Source: Phycisphaeraceae bacterium (GTDB lineage Bacteria > Planctomycetota > Phycisphaerae > Phycisphaerales > UBA1924). From it: a stretch of DNA of 64,000 bases. Numbering within the stretch: position 1 is the first letter of the stretch; each line of letters starts with the position of its first letter. The DNA lies in assembly GCA_019636565.1 (NCBI GenBank), contig JAHBXG010000019.1:1-64000 (forward strand), written 5' to 3'. Shown in pieces: positions 41,501 through 50,648 of the stretch. The translations under genes were made by a program, and so were the position numbers. The notes below the pieces were generated by a model. The model had not been told where the DNA came from, searched no databases, and worked only from the letters and a program-made list of their open reading frames with translations.

Positions 41501-42841
41501 CTATTTCAACAATCGCTCAAGGTAATGAATGTCCACCCCGCCGGTGCGAAAATCGGTGTTCTCCACGAGCCGCTGATGCAGGGGAATTGTCGTTTTGATC
41601 GGCCCGACGTTGAACTCACGAAGCGCCCGCGCGGTTCGGTCAAGGGCCTTCTCTCGTGTCTCGGCGTGCACGATCAACTTCGCCACCATGCTGTCGTAGT
41701 TCGGCGGGACGACGTACCCGCTCACCACGTGCGTGTCCATTCGTACGCCCGGACCGCCCGGAGGCTCCCACGTCGTGATCTTGCCGGCACTCGGCCGGAA
41801 GCCCTGCGCCGGGTCTTCGGCGCAGATGCGGCACTCGATCGCGTGGCCGTTGATCTTCACATCGCTCTGCTTGAACGGAATCTTTTCGCCCGCTGCGATG
41901 GCGATTGACATCTTGACGATATCAACCCCGGTGATCATCTCGGTCACCGGGTGCTCCACCTGCACGCGGGTATTCACCTCGAGCATGTAGAAATCGCCCT
42001 TTTCGTCCAGCAGGAACTCGCACGTCGCGGCTCCGGCGTATTTCACGCTCTTGATCATCTTCGCGGCAGACTCCGCGACCTTCTGCAGTTTCGCGCGATC
42101 GATGTTTGGGGCCGGCGCCTCTTCGATCACCTTCTGGTGGCGTCGCTGGAGCGAGCAATCCCGCTCCCACAAATACACAGCGTTCCCGTGCTTGTCGCCC
42201 AGCATCTGGATCTCGACGTGCCGGGCCTTTTCGAGATACTTCTCAATGAAGACCGCGCCGTTTCCGAATGCCGCGGCGGCCTCCTGGCTGGCGACTCGGA
42301 GCATCGAGCGAAGCGAAACTTCGTTGTGGCAGACCTTCATGCCGCGCCCGCCCCCGCCGGCGGATGCCTTGATTATTACCGGATACCCGATCTCGTTCGC
42401 TATCCGGACAGCTTCCTCTTCATCCTCGATCGCTTCGGGCGAACCCGGAAAAACCGGCACGCCGTTCGCCTTGGCCGTCTTCTTGCAGTCCACTTTGTCG
42501 CCGAGGGCCTGCATGGCTTCCGGGCTGGGACCGATGAATTCGATCTTGCAGTCGCGGCAGGCCTGGCTGAAATCGGGACGCTCGGAAAGAAAACCGTAGC
42601 CGGGATGGATGGCGTCAACGTCGGCAACTTCTGCCGCGCTGAGGATGCGAGAGATGTTGAGGTAACTCTCCTTGGCCGGGCCGGGGCCGATGCAAATCGC
42701 GCGATCGGCGAGACGCAGGTAGGGCGCATCCTTATCTGCCGTGGAATACACGCAAACAGTCTCCACGCCCATTTCGCGACACGCCCGCATGATGCGGAGC
42801 GCGATTTCTCCCCGGTTGGCAATCAGCACTCTCTTGAACAT
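41501..42841 (-). CDS. accC: Acetyl-CoA carboxylase, biotin carboxylase subunit
   Basis: Carboxylates the biotin on AccB with ATP and bicarbonate, the first half of malonyl-CoA synthesis. The 446-residue protein starts at MFKRVLIANRGEIALRIMRA, the family N-terminus, with GGAG upstream; an extra 39 codons of open frame before it are discarded. ATP-grasp signs are IIKASAGGGGRGMKVCH, ERDCSLQRRHQKVIEEAP, FYMLEVNTRVQVEHPVTE and GHAIECRICAEDP. Length is normal. It lies 76 bases downstream of accB in the order pepP-accB-accC. accA and accD are not in the window. Confidence 0.97.
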   Translation of the reverse strand: MFKRVLIANRGEIALRIMRACREMGVETVCVYSTADKDAPYLRLADRAICIGPGPAKESYLNISRILSAAEVADVDAIHPGYGFLSERPDFSQACRDCKIEFIGPSPEAMQALGDKVDCKKTAKANGVPVFPGSPEAIEDEEEAVRIANEIGYPVIIKASAGGGGRGMKVCHNEVSLRSMLRVASQEAAAAFGNGAVFIEKYLEKARHVEIQMLGDKHGNAVYLWERDCSLQRRHQKVIEEAPAPNIDRAKLQKVAESAAKMIKSVKYAGAATCEFLLDEKGDFYMLEVNTRVQVEHPVTEMITGVDIVKMSIAIAAGEKIPFKQSDVKINGHAIECRICAEDPAQGFRPSAGKITTWEPPGGPGVRMDTHVVSGYVVPPNYDSMVAKLIVHAETREKALDRTARALREFNVGPIKTTIPLHQRLVENTDFRTGGVDIHYLERLLK

Positions 42842-42917
42842 TTCCGCTCCGAAAAGACCCGACACGGACCGCGCCGACTCTTGAGATCGAGAATCTATCC
42901 GCGACAGACTGCCATAT

Positions 42918-43394
42918 TCATGCGGGGCGAACCAGGAAGAGTTTCTGACCGAACTCAACCGCTTCGCCGCTCTTCACGAGCACGCGTTCTACCGTGCCGT
43001 TCTTCTCCGCCTTGATCTCATTGAACACCTTCATCGCCTCGATCAAGCAGACAACAGTGCTCGGATTGATCTTCGCTCCATTGGTCACGAACGGTGCCGA
43101 ATCCGGATTTGCCGCCGAGTAGAACGTGCCGACCATGGGGGACTCGATCGCGATCAGGCCCGCTTCAGTCGATGGAGCCGCGGACGCTCCGCCTCCGGCG
43201 GAGGCACCGGGAGCCACCGGCGCCGGAGCGGCAGCGTGCGCGCTCGGAGCTGCGTACATCATCGGGGCGCCGGCCGCGGGCGGGTGCCCGCGCCGAATCG
43301 TCACCGTTTCCTTGTCGTCCTGAAGATCGATCTCGGTCAGGTCGTTGTCGACCATCAGTTTGATCAGATCCTTGAGTTTGTTTGGGTCGATCAT
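42918..43394 (-). CDS. accB: Acetyl-CoA carboxylase biotin carboxyl carrier protein
   Basis: A 158-residue carrier that shuttles the biotin between AccC and the carboxyltransferase. The C-terminal biotinyl domain has IESPMVGTFY and the attachment lysine K122 in IEAMKVFNEI, ending KLFLVRPA. The N-terminal domain (LKDLIKLMVDNDLTEIDL) and an Ala/Pro linker (about 38-75) are typical. It lies between the aminopeptidase gene and accC. Confidence 0.97.
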   Translation of the reverse strand: MIDPNKLKDLIKLMVDNDLTEIDLQDDKETVTIRRGHPPAAGAPMMYAAPSAHAAAPAPVAPGASAGGGASAAPSTEAGLIAIESPMVGTFYSAANPDSAPFVTNGAKINPSTVVCLIEAMKVFNEIKAEKNGTVERVLVKSGEAVEFGQKLFLVRPA

Positions 43395-43438
43395 GGTTTG
43401 TCCAGAGAATCAGAGAATCGGGAGCAACGCAAAGGCCA

Positions 43439-44629
43439 TCAGCGAAGCGTCGCCCAGTCCATCGTCATCGGAAGAGAGCAAAGGTTCTGGCCTCCGTCGG
43501 CCTGAACCACATAGTCGTTTTCCAGTCGCACACCGCCCACGCCGGGAAGATAGATGCCCGGCTCGATCGTGCAGACGTGACCGACTTCGAGTTTCGTACC
43601 CGCCAGCATGTGCGAGAGCCGCGGCTCTTCATGGGTTTGCAGTCCGATTCCATGCCCGAGCCCGTGCCCGAAGTTCTCGCCATATCCGGCCTCGGCGATG
43701 AAATCGCGCGCGATCTTGTCTATCTCGGAGGTAGATTTGCCCGGCGCCAGCGCTGCGGCCGCCCGCTGGTGCGCCTCCAGCACGATCGGGTATATCTCCG
43801 CGATCTGCTTGGGCCACTTGCCGAGTGTGAACGTACGGGTCATGTCGCTGTGGTAGCCCTGCCAGATCGCGCCCCAGTCGATAAGCACCGGCTGATTCGC
43901 GGCGAGTTTGGTCGAACTTGGCCGGTAATGGGCCATGCTGCCGTTCGCCCGGGCAGCGATGATGGTCTCAAAGCTGGGTTTGCTCGAGCCCCGGTTCTTC
44001 ATCTCGGCCTCAAGACGAGAAGCCACTTCGAGTTCGGTGATGCCCGGTTCCAGTGTCGGAAGTACGGCCTTGAGCGCTTCTTCCTGGATCTTCACTGCCT
44101 TTCGAATCAGCGCGATCTCGGCCTGATCCTTCACCGCCCTCATTTTCATCACGAGCCCGAGCGTCGCAGCGACCCTCTTGGTTCCGAGACGCTTCGCCAG
44201 TTGATCGCGTTCCGCGACGGTCATGATCTCTGCCTGAATCCCGACACGCTGCACATTCTCGCCGCCCAGCAACTCGCCGATCGCCTCTCCCATCGAGCGC
44301 TTGCGGATCACGATCTCGCATAGTTCGCTGAACTCGTTCACTTCTTCCTGGTAACGGAAATCGCTGACCAGCACCGGGCGGCCGGGCCCCAGAATCAAGT
44401 AGCTGTCGCCCCCCAGAAAGCCGGTCAGATATCCGACATCCAGCGGATTGGTTACCAGCAGGTGCGAGAGTTCCAGGCCCCCCATGGCTTCACGGAGTCT
44501 CTTCATCCGCTTGCCGAAAAAGCCGCCCGGCGCCTCATCCTCTCGGGGGACGGATGCTTCGCGGGTTCGTGTCGGCTTGGATTGGCCCGCCCGTTTTCCG
44601 GCGAGGGCCTGCGGAGGAGAAGTAGACAT
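43439..44629 (-). CDS. M24 family Xaa-Pro peptidase
   Basis: A 396-residue aminopeptidase P / prolidase-like enzyme that removes N-terminal residues before proline. The creatinase-type N-domain (LLVTNPLDVGYLTGFLGG) is followed by the pita-bread domain with the five metal ligands in order: VLIDWGA, YHSDMTRTFTLG, GHGLGHGIGLQTHEEP, CTIEPGIYLPG and GGVRLENDYVV. A basic polar extension of about 35 residues precedes the N-domain, so the true start may be internal (for example the ATG of MKRLREAMGG). It heads the run with accB and accC, an arrangement known in many bacteria. Confidence 0.9.
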   Translation of the reverse strand: MSTSPPQALAGKRAGQSKPTRTREASVPREDEAPGGFFGKRMKRLREAMGGLELSHLLVTNPLDVGYLTGFLGGDSYLILGPGRPVLVSDFRYQEEVNEFSELCEIVIRKRSMGEAIGELLGGENVQRVGIQAEIMTVAERDQLAKRLGTKRVAATLGLVMKMRAVKDQAEIALIRKAVKIQEEALKAVLPTLEPGITELEVASRLEAEMKNRGSSKPSFETIIAARANGSMAHYRPSSTKLAANQPVLIDWGAIWQGYHSDMTRTFTLGKWPKQIAEIYPIVLEAHQRAAAALAPGKSTSEIDKIARDFIAEAGYGENFGHGLGHGIGLQTHEEPRLSHMLAGTKLEVGHVCTIEPGIYLPGVGGVRLENDYVVQADGGQNLCSLPMTMDWATLR

Positions 44630-44733
44630 AGGGATTCGGATGATACTCTGAAGCCCCTCCGGATGCGACTGCGGGCAGGCCGCTCGGGGGTTGGTCGGTG
44701 CCTTAGAGCGGAGGCAAGCCAGGTGCGGAGGCG

Positions 44734-46377
44734 ATGAAGGATCGTCGGGGCGTCATTCCGGTTGCCGCCGCGCTGTTTCTGCTCGGTCTGCTCGCCATTG
44801 GATTCCCGGCGGTCTGGGCGGCGTTTTCGGCATTGGGCGAATCGGATCTCCTTGCTCCACTCCGGACCGAACCCGGTCCGGTATCACCCGGCGGTGCCCA
44901 AGGACCTGTCGAACTCCACTTTTTTTCGTGGTCGATCACGCTTTGGAGCATCGGGACGGCACTCGCCATCGGCCTTGGCGCGACCGTGTTGGGGTGGCCT
45001 TTGGCTTGGCTCCTGCGCCTGCGCGGCTGGCAGTTTTTGCCTCTCGTGGCAACCCCCCTGCTGCTTCCGAATTACCTGGCTTTCGGCGCGTACAACCTGC
45101 TCCGCGCACCCGGATCGGTGCTGGGCGACTGGCTGGAGCGGTCGGCCCGGGGAGATTCGAGCTGGATTCCTGTGCTTGCCGGCAAATTGATCGCATCGGC
45201 GTCCCTCTGCCTTTGGTCCGCCCCCCTGTCGGCGATCGTGCTGGCGATCTGGTTGGGACGGGTAGAAAACTCGACACTCGAGCAATTGTCGCTCGACCTC
45301 CCGGGGCGTGCATTCGGGCGATCCCTTCTGGTTCGCTGCCGCATCTCTGCGCCGGGCCTCCTGGCGGCGATCTCGATGGTCGCGCTCCTGATGCTCGGTT
45401 CGGCGATCCCTCTTCATGTCGCCAGGCTTGAAACCCTCACAATCCGAGTCTGGCTTGCGATGGACCTGCTGCCGCTGGACCGCCAGTGGCGGGCCTGGAT
45501 CGTGGCGTGGCCCATGTTGCTGATGGCCATGTTGGGGGCTTGGTTCATCACCCGATTCGCTGGGATAAATCGACCCGAGACCGAACAACGAACCGGGCTT
45601 GCGCTCGGATCTGTTCGGCGATCCGGGTTGGTGGGTTCGTTGCTTGTCTTTTCCGCGGGCGCGATCGTGCCATTGGTTCTCTTTGCATCGCATATCGCGT
45701 CTGTGGGAGGGCTGGTCAATTTCATGCGGGTCTACCGCGACCAATTGGTCACCAGCGCGGCGATCGCGTGCGTGACCGGATTGGGCGCGGGCGCCATGAT
45801 GCTGGCCGCTTGGATGGGGATGCTCGCGGGAGGGCCGTCCCGCTGGATGATCCGCGCGAGCGTCTTCCTGTTCGCTTTGGGTGCGCTGGCGCCGGGCATC
45901 ATGATCAGCGTCTGGCTGGCGGCGTTCATCCGGCGCGTGTGCCCGGCGCTCCAGGACAGCGCTGCTGTTCTGATCGTCGCCGATCTTGCGCGTTTTGGCA
46001 TCATTCCGGTCGTTCTCGGCTGTTGGCTTGCCTCGGGGGAGGCACGGGAACAGTCCGATCAGCGCCGAATCGATGGGGCGACCGGATTGTCGGGATTGTT
46101 CCGAACCGCCATCGCCGGGAACTGGCCCGCGCTGGTAGCGGGAGCGGTTCTGGTAGCCATTTTGAGTTTCCACGAGATTGAGTGCGCGATCGTTCTTCAG
46201 CCACCGGGCGTGGACACCTTTGCACGAGCCATCCTCAATCAACTTCACTTCGCCCGGACGCAGGAAATGTCTGCCGCGGGAATCATTCTCCTGAGCATCG
46301 GGCTGGTTTTGGGGGGCTCCATGCTCTGGTGGCTGGGACGATCCGCACGGCCCGTCCGACCGAGCGGTGCTCCTTAG
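44734..46377 (+). CDS. ABC transporter permease, iron(III)-type fused double permease
   Basis: A 547-residue integral membrane protein with about 11-12 helices. It resembles the double-length permeases of iron(III)/thiamine importers (FbpB/ThiP-like): two similar halves, with a permease-like loop around ASLCLWSAPLSAIVLAIWLG...STLEQLSLDLPGRAFGRSLL in the first and a matching, weaker segment in the second. No ATPase or substrate-binding protein of the importer type is encoded in the window, so it either uses distant partners or has another job. GGAGG lies five bases before the ATG. The next gene is an NHL lipoprotein, 78 bases on. Confidence 0.72.
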   Translation: MKDRRGVIPVAAALFLLGLLAIGFPAVWAAFSALGESDLLAPLRTEPGPVSPGGAQGPVELHFFSWSITLWSIGTALAIGLGATVLGWPLAWLLRLRGWQFLPLVATPLLLPNYLAFGAYNLLRAPGSVLGDWLERSARGDSSWIPVLAGKLIASASLCLWSAPLSAIVLAIWLGRVENSTLEQLSLDLPGRAFGRSLLVRCRISAPGLLAAISMVALLMLGSAIPLHVARLETLTIRVWLAMDLLPLDRQWRAWIVAWPMLLMAMLGAWFITRFAGINRPETEQRTGLALGSVRRSGLVGSLLVFSAGAIVPLVLFASHIASVGGLVNFMRVYRDQLVTSAAIACVTGLGAGAMMLAAWMGMLAGGPSRWMIRASVFLFALGALAPGIMISVWLAAFIRRVCPALQDSAAVLIVADLARFGIIPVVLGCWLASGEAREQSDQRRIDGATGLSGLFRTAIAGNWPALVAGAVLVAILSFHEIECAIVLQPPGVDTFARAILNQLHFARTQEMSAAGIILLSIGLVLGGSMLWWLGRSARPVRPSGAP

Positions 46378-46455
46378 CGCGACAACACTTCTTTCTGGAA
46401 CCACTCTCGCGAAAATCCGAACAACTCCCGGCGGGTTTTCGTAGGATGGGGCCGC

Positions 46456-47574
46456 ATGAACCATGGGTGCGCGATAGCGCTGGTGCTCCTTGTTGCCGGG
46501 GTCGCACCATTGCTCAGCGCGTGCTCCGATTCGGGGCGGTCTTCCCAATCGGTCGCGATTCCGGTTCGACGCACAATTGGCGAGGTGGGCATCAGCCCGG
46601 GTCAGTTTGCGTTTCCACGGTGCCTCGATAGCGATCACCGGTCGCTGTGGGTGATCGACAAGGCGGCGCGGGTGCAGCGGCTCGATCCTGAATCCGGACG
46701 CGTGATCAGCGGCTGGCGCATGGCCGAGTTTGCCGCCGGAAAGCCCACGGGGCTTTGTGTGTTCGATCCGACCGGCAAGGAAGAGGATGAACGGCTGTTC
46801 GTCCCCGATACGCACTATCACCGCGTGCAGATCTACAAGCCCGGGCAGGACGGCGCGATCGAGAACAAGCCCATCGCAAGTTTTGGCGCGTACGGCACAG
46901 GCCCGGGACAATTCATTTATCTGACCGACGTTGCCGTGTTGCCCGGAGCCGACGGCCGCTCCGTCAATCGCTTGTACGTGAGCGAGTACGGCGGGAACGA
47001 TCGGATCTCGATCTATGAACCGGACGGTTCCGGCTCGTTTTTGTTCGTGCGTTCGTTTGGAGAATTCGGCGACAGCGCGGATCCGAAGAAGATTGAATTC
47101 AGCCGGCCGCAGTCGATGGAGATCGACGTTGCACGCGGGCGTCTAGTCGTGACGGACGCGTGCAACCACCGTATCGGGGTCTTTACGCTGGAGGGCGAAC
47201 TGATCCGATGGATCCCCGGCGCATCGGCCCTCACTGCCGACAAGACCGAACTGCACGATCACTCGGAACTGTTCCGCTATCCGTACGGGCTGGTCCTGCT
47301 CCGCGATGGATCGGCGCTGATCAGTGAACAGGGCGCGGCACGCATCACCCGAGTTGATCTCGAATCGGGAACAATTCTCGAACGCACCGGCAAGCCGGGA
47401 CGGGGCGAGGGCGAGCTCATCACCCCGTGGTGCGTCACCGTTCACGACTCCGATGCTTTCGCGCTCGACTCCGGCAACAACCGGGTGCTCTGCTTTCCCG
47501 CACCACTTGCTCGCCTGACGAACTCCCCGCAAGTTGCTGCAACGAGTCACCGAACCAGTGAGGGGCACCCATGA
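46456..47574 (+). CDS. NHL-repeat lipoprotein
   Basis: A 372-residue exported lipoprotein (signal CAIALVLLVAGVAPLLSAC, lipobox L-S-A-C23). The body is a six-bladed NHL-style propeller: IGEVGISPGQFAFPRCLD, LFVPDTHYHRVQIYKPG, GTGPGQFIYLTDVAV, LYVSEYGGNDRISIYEPDG, LVVTDACNHRIGVFTLEGEL and a last blade AFALDSGNNRVLCF. Such propellers bind proteins or ligands; an enzyme role is not evident. The stop overlaps the next start as ATGA, coupling it to the large VWA gene. Confidence 0.82.
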   Translation: MNHGCAIALVLLVAGVAPLLSACSDSGRSSQSVAIPVRRTIGEVGISPGQFAFPRCLDSDHRSLWVIDKAARVQRLDPESGRVISGWRMAEFAAGKPTGLCVFDPTGKEEDERLFVPDTHYHRVQIYKPGQDGAIENKPIASFGAYGTGPGQFIYLTDVAVLPGADGRSVNRLYVSEYGGNDRISIYEPDGSGSFLFVRSFGEFGDSADPKKIEFSRPQSMEIDVARGRLVVTDACNHRIGVFTLEGELIRWIPGASALTADKTELHDHSELFRYPYGLVLLRDGSALISEQGAARITRVDLESGTILERTGKPGRGEGELITPWCVTVHDSDAFALDSGNNRVLCFPAPLARLTNSPQVAATSHRTSEGHP

Positions 47575-50564
47575 CCCTCATAGTGGGCGCGATGGTGGTG
47601 GGACCGGTTCAGTTCGATTCACCCGCGTGGCTTGCGGTCGGGGCTGTGCTGGCATTCGTTTCCGTCCTCATGGCCCGACGCAGCATTGCGGGCCTTGGCC
47701 CTGTCGCCCGGTGGGTTTCGCTGGGTGCGCGCACGCTGCTGCTGATGCTGCTCTTTGCGACGCTTGCCGAGCCTCAGTTACGCCGGGTTGGCAAGGACGT
47801 CGCGATTCTCAACGTGCTCGATGCAAGCCAATCTGTTCCGGCTGATCTTCAGGCGCGCGTTGACCGGTTCCTGGAGCGCGCCCGAGAACTCGATCCGAAT
47901 GAAGACGATCGCATGGGCACGATCACCGTCGGCCGCACTGCGATCGTGCAGCAACTCCCGACCAAGGCAACGAAACTGGTGGAACGGCAGAACGTGGGCG
48001 CGGCCGACGCCACCAATCTCGCCTCCGGCGTCCGCATGGCGCTTGCGCTGCCCGTTGAAGATGCGGCACGTCGGATCGTGCTCGCCACCGACGGAAACGA
48101 GACCGAGGATTCCCTGGTGCGCGCCGCCGAGGCCGCCAAGGCCGCGGGCGTGCCGATCGATGTGCTACCCCTGCGGTTCCGCTACGACAGCGAAGTTCTG
48201 GTCGATCGGCTCGTCGCGCCCGCGACCGCGCGCCAAGGCGAGACGATGAGCCTGCGGGCGGTGATTCAATCCACCAAGGCTACGAGCGGCAAACTTGTCA
48301 TCACGCTGAACGGCCAGCCCATCGATCTCTCGGGCGGCGGCGCCATGCTCGGCATGGAGGTGGACCTCAAGCCGGGCTCCAATGTATTTACGGTGCCGAT
48401 TGTCGCGCCGCGTCACGGTGCGCAAGAGTTCCGTGCGATCTTCGAGCCCCGCATGTCCGGCGGTCGCCCGGAAGGCGACACCGTGCTCGAGAACAACGTC
48501 GCCTCCGCCGTGACGTTCGTGAGCGGCGAGGGGCGTGTCCTCATCATCTCGTCGAGTGAGAAGGAATCCGCCGAACTGGTAGATGTTCTCAACAAGGCGG
48601 GCATCAGAACCGAGGAAGTCACGCCCGAGGCCGCGCCCCGCACGTTGACGGAATGGAGCGCGTTCGACGCCGTGGTGCTCGTCAACCAACCGGCGTTCAA
48701 TTTCAGTCAGGCGCAGCAGGAAGAACTCAAACGCTACGTGCAGGACGCCGGCGGCGGCCTGGTCATGACCGGCGGACCCGACTCGCTGGGCGCGGGCGGC
48801 TGGATCGGTTCCCCGGTTGAGGATGCGTTGCCCGTCCGTCTTGATCCGCCTCAGAAACGCCAACTCCCCAAGGGCGCGCTCGTCATCATCACGCACTCCG
48901 TGGAAATGCCGAATGGAGTCTACTACGGCAAGCAGACGGCGATGGCGGCGATCGCTGCGATGTCGCGCCTCGATCTTGCCGGGCTCATCGAATACAACCC
49001 GATGTACAGCACGGATTGGGCGTTTCCGCTCCAAGTGATCGGCGACGGCTCGGACATCAAGCGTGCAATCAACAACCTGGTCTTTGGCGATATGCCCGAC
49101 TTCACGCCGGTCGTGCGTCTTGCGTACAACGGCCTGGTCAAAGCCAATGCCGGGCAGAAGCACGTCATCATCATCTCCGACGGCGATCCCCAGCCGCCCC
49201 CTACTTCACTGCTTCAAGACTACGTCAACGCCAAAATCACGATCTCGACTGTCGGTGTCTTTCCGCACTCGGGAATGGACACCCGGAAGATGTCGGACAT
49301 GTCCAAATTCACCGGAGGGCGGCATTACGTTGTCGATACCCAGCAGGCCCTCGCGACGCTGCCCCAGATCTTCACCAAAGAAGCCCAGACCGTGAAGCGC
49401 CCGCTCATTTGGGAGGGCGAACCGTTCTCGCCCACGATCGCGGGCGGCGTGCTCGACACGCTGCGCGGGGTGAAAGCCGTTCCGCCGGTCCACGGCTATG
49501 TGGTGGCCGCGGATCGCGAAGGCCTCTCGCAGGTGACGCTCCGTGGAAAGGAGAACGACGCGATCGGTGCTCAATGGCAGTTTGGACTTGGACGCAGCAT
49601 TGTCTTTGCGAGCGACGTCAGCAGCCGCTGGGCGGGCGATTGGATTTCCTGGTCGGGCTTCAAGAGTTTCTGGGAGCAGCAGATCCGCTGGGCCATGAGG
49701 CCGAGCGGATCTCCCAACGTCCGCGTCACGACTGAAGTGCAGGGTGCGCAAGCCCGGATCTTTGTGGACGCGCTTGATGCAAAGGGCGAGCGTCTGAACT
49801 TCGCGGCGTTCCGGGGACGCATCGCCATGCCGGACGGCACCAGTCAGGCCGTTGAGATCCGCCAGGTAGGCCCCGGCCGTTACGAAGGTGTGGTCAAGAA
49901 TCCTCCTCCCGGTACCTCAATCGTCGGGCTCGTTTACTCGGCTCCGGGTGACAACGGCCCGATTGAGGGCTCCGTACAGGCCGCGATCAATCGACCGTTC
50001 GCCGACGAATTCCGGGTGCTCGAAGACAACTTTGCCCTCCTCGAACAAGTCCGCTCGATCACCGGGGGTCGTCTGTTGACCGACGATCCGACCAAGAACG
50101 ATTTGTGGTCGCGTGAAGGGCTCAAGATGCCTGTCGCGCTGCGGCCGATCTGGAGTTGGCTGGCACTCGCCGCGGCGGGGGTTTTTCTTATCGATGTCGG
50201 CGTCCGGCGCGTCCGAGTCGATCTGCTCGCGCTCGCACGCTCGCTCCAGCGCTTTGTATCGCCACACAAGGCCAAGGAAAGTCAGCAAATCGATCGCCTG
50301 CAGGCCGCGCGGGAATTGGCACGCCAGGCGATGGCTTCCCGCAACGATCAACCCGTCGACACGCAGAGTGCCGGCGTGAAATTCGAAGCGGAAGCGGGTG
50401 CAAAGCCGGCTTCACCGATTCTCGACGTCGGGCGAACTTCGGAAGAGAAACCCAAAGCCGGAACAGAACCGGGCAAGGACGCTTCCGGAAAGAAGGATGC
50501 GACCGAAGGAATGTCCGCGTTGCTCAAGGCAAAGAAGCGCGCCAGGGATGAAATGAACGAATGA
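47571..50564 (+). CDS. Large VWA / GATase1-like membrane protein
   Basis: A 997-residue inner-membrane protein. Two N-terminal helices (about 15-65: SPAWLAVGAVLAFVSVLM, LGARTLLLMLLFATLAEP) precede a von Willebrand A-like domain with MIDAS-type VLDASQSVPADL. A glutamine-amidotransferase-like segment follows (VLIISSSEKESAELVDVLNK, GGGLVMTGGPDSLGAGG), then a second VWA-type part (VIIISDGDPQPPPT), another helix near 870 (IWSWLALAAAGVFLIDVGV) and a charged tail. This build is common beside MoxR and DUF58 genes in planctomycetes. It probably assembles a surface or envelope complex driven by MoxR. It is coupled to the NHL gene by overlap. Confidence 0.82.
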   Translation: MTLIVGAMVVGPVQFDSPAWLAVGAVLAFVSVLMARRSIAGLGPVARWVSLGARTLLLMLLFATLAEPQLRRVGKDVAILNVLDASQSVPADLQARVDRFLERARELDPNEDDRMGTITVGRTAIVQQLPTKATKLVERQNVGAADATNLASGVRMALALPVEDAARRIVLATDGNETEDSLVRAAEAAKAAGVPIDVLPLRFRYDSEVLVDRLVAPATARQGETMSLRAVIQSTKATSGKLVITLNGQPIDLSGGGAMLGMEVDLKPGSNVFTVPIVAPRHGAQEFRAIFEPRMSGGRPEGDTVLENNVASAVTFVSGEGRVLIISSSEKESAELVDVLNKAGIRTEEVTPEAAPRTLTEWSAFDAVVLVNQPAFNFSQAQQEELKRYVQDAGGGLVMTGGPDSLGAGGWIGSPVEDALPVRLDPPQKRQLPKGALVIITHSVEMPNGVYYGKQTAMAAIAAMSRLDLAGLIEYNPMYSTDWAFPLQVIGDGSDIKRAINNLVFGDMPDFTPVVRLAYNGLVKANAGQKHVIIISDGDPQPPPTSLLQDYVNAKITISTVGVFPHSGMDTRKMSDMSKFTGGRHYVVDTQQALATLPQIFTKEAQTVKRPLIWEGEPFSPTIAGGVLDTLRGVKAVPPVHGYVVAADREGLSQVTLRGKENDAIGAQWQFGLGRSIVFASDVSSRWAGDWISWSGFKSFWEQQIRWAMRPSGSPNVRVTTEVQGAQARIFVDALDAKGERLNFAAFRGRIAMPDGTSQAVEIRQVGPGRYEGVVKNPPPGTSIVGLVYSAPGDNGPIEGSVQAAINRPFADEFRVLEDNFALLEQVRSITGGRLLTDDPTKNDLWSREGLKMPVALRPIWSWLALAAAGVFLIDVGVRRVRVDLLALARSLQRFVSPHKAKESQQIDRLQAARELARQAMASRNDQPVDTQSAGVKFEAEAGAKPASPILDVGRTSEEKPKAGTEPGKDASGKKDATEGMSALLKAKKRARDEMNE

Positions 50565-50648
50565 ACCTGAATTGCAAAGTGCGACTCATTGGACTTAGAG
50601 GACTCTTGCGACCCATTCACTGAATCAGCCAAACTCCGGAACACCACC

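Noticed and set aside
44884..46911. 675-codon minus-strand frame opposite the permease gene
   Set aside because: Composition (Arg, His, Pro, Asp, Gln) is that of a GC-rich antisense shadow; the plus strand encodes clear membrane helices.
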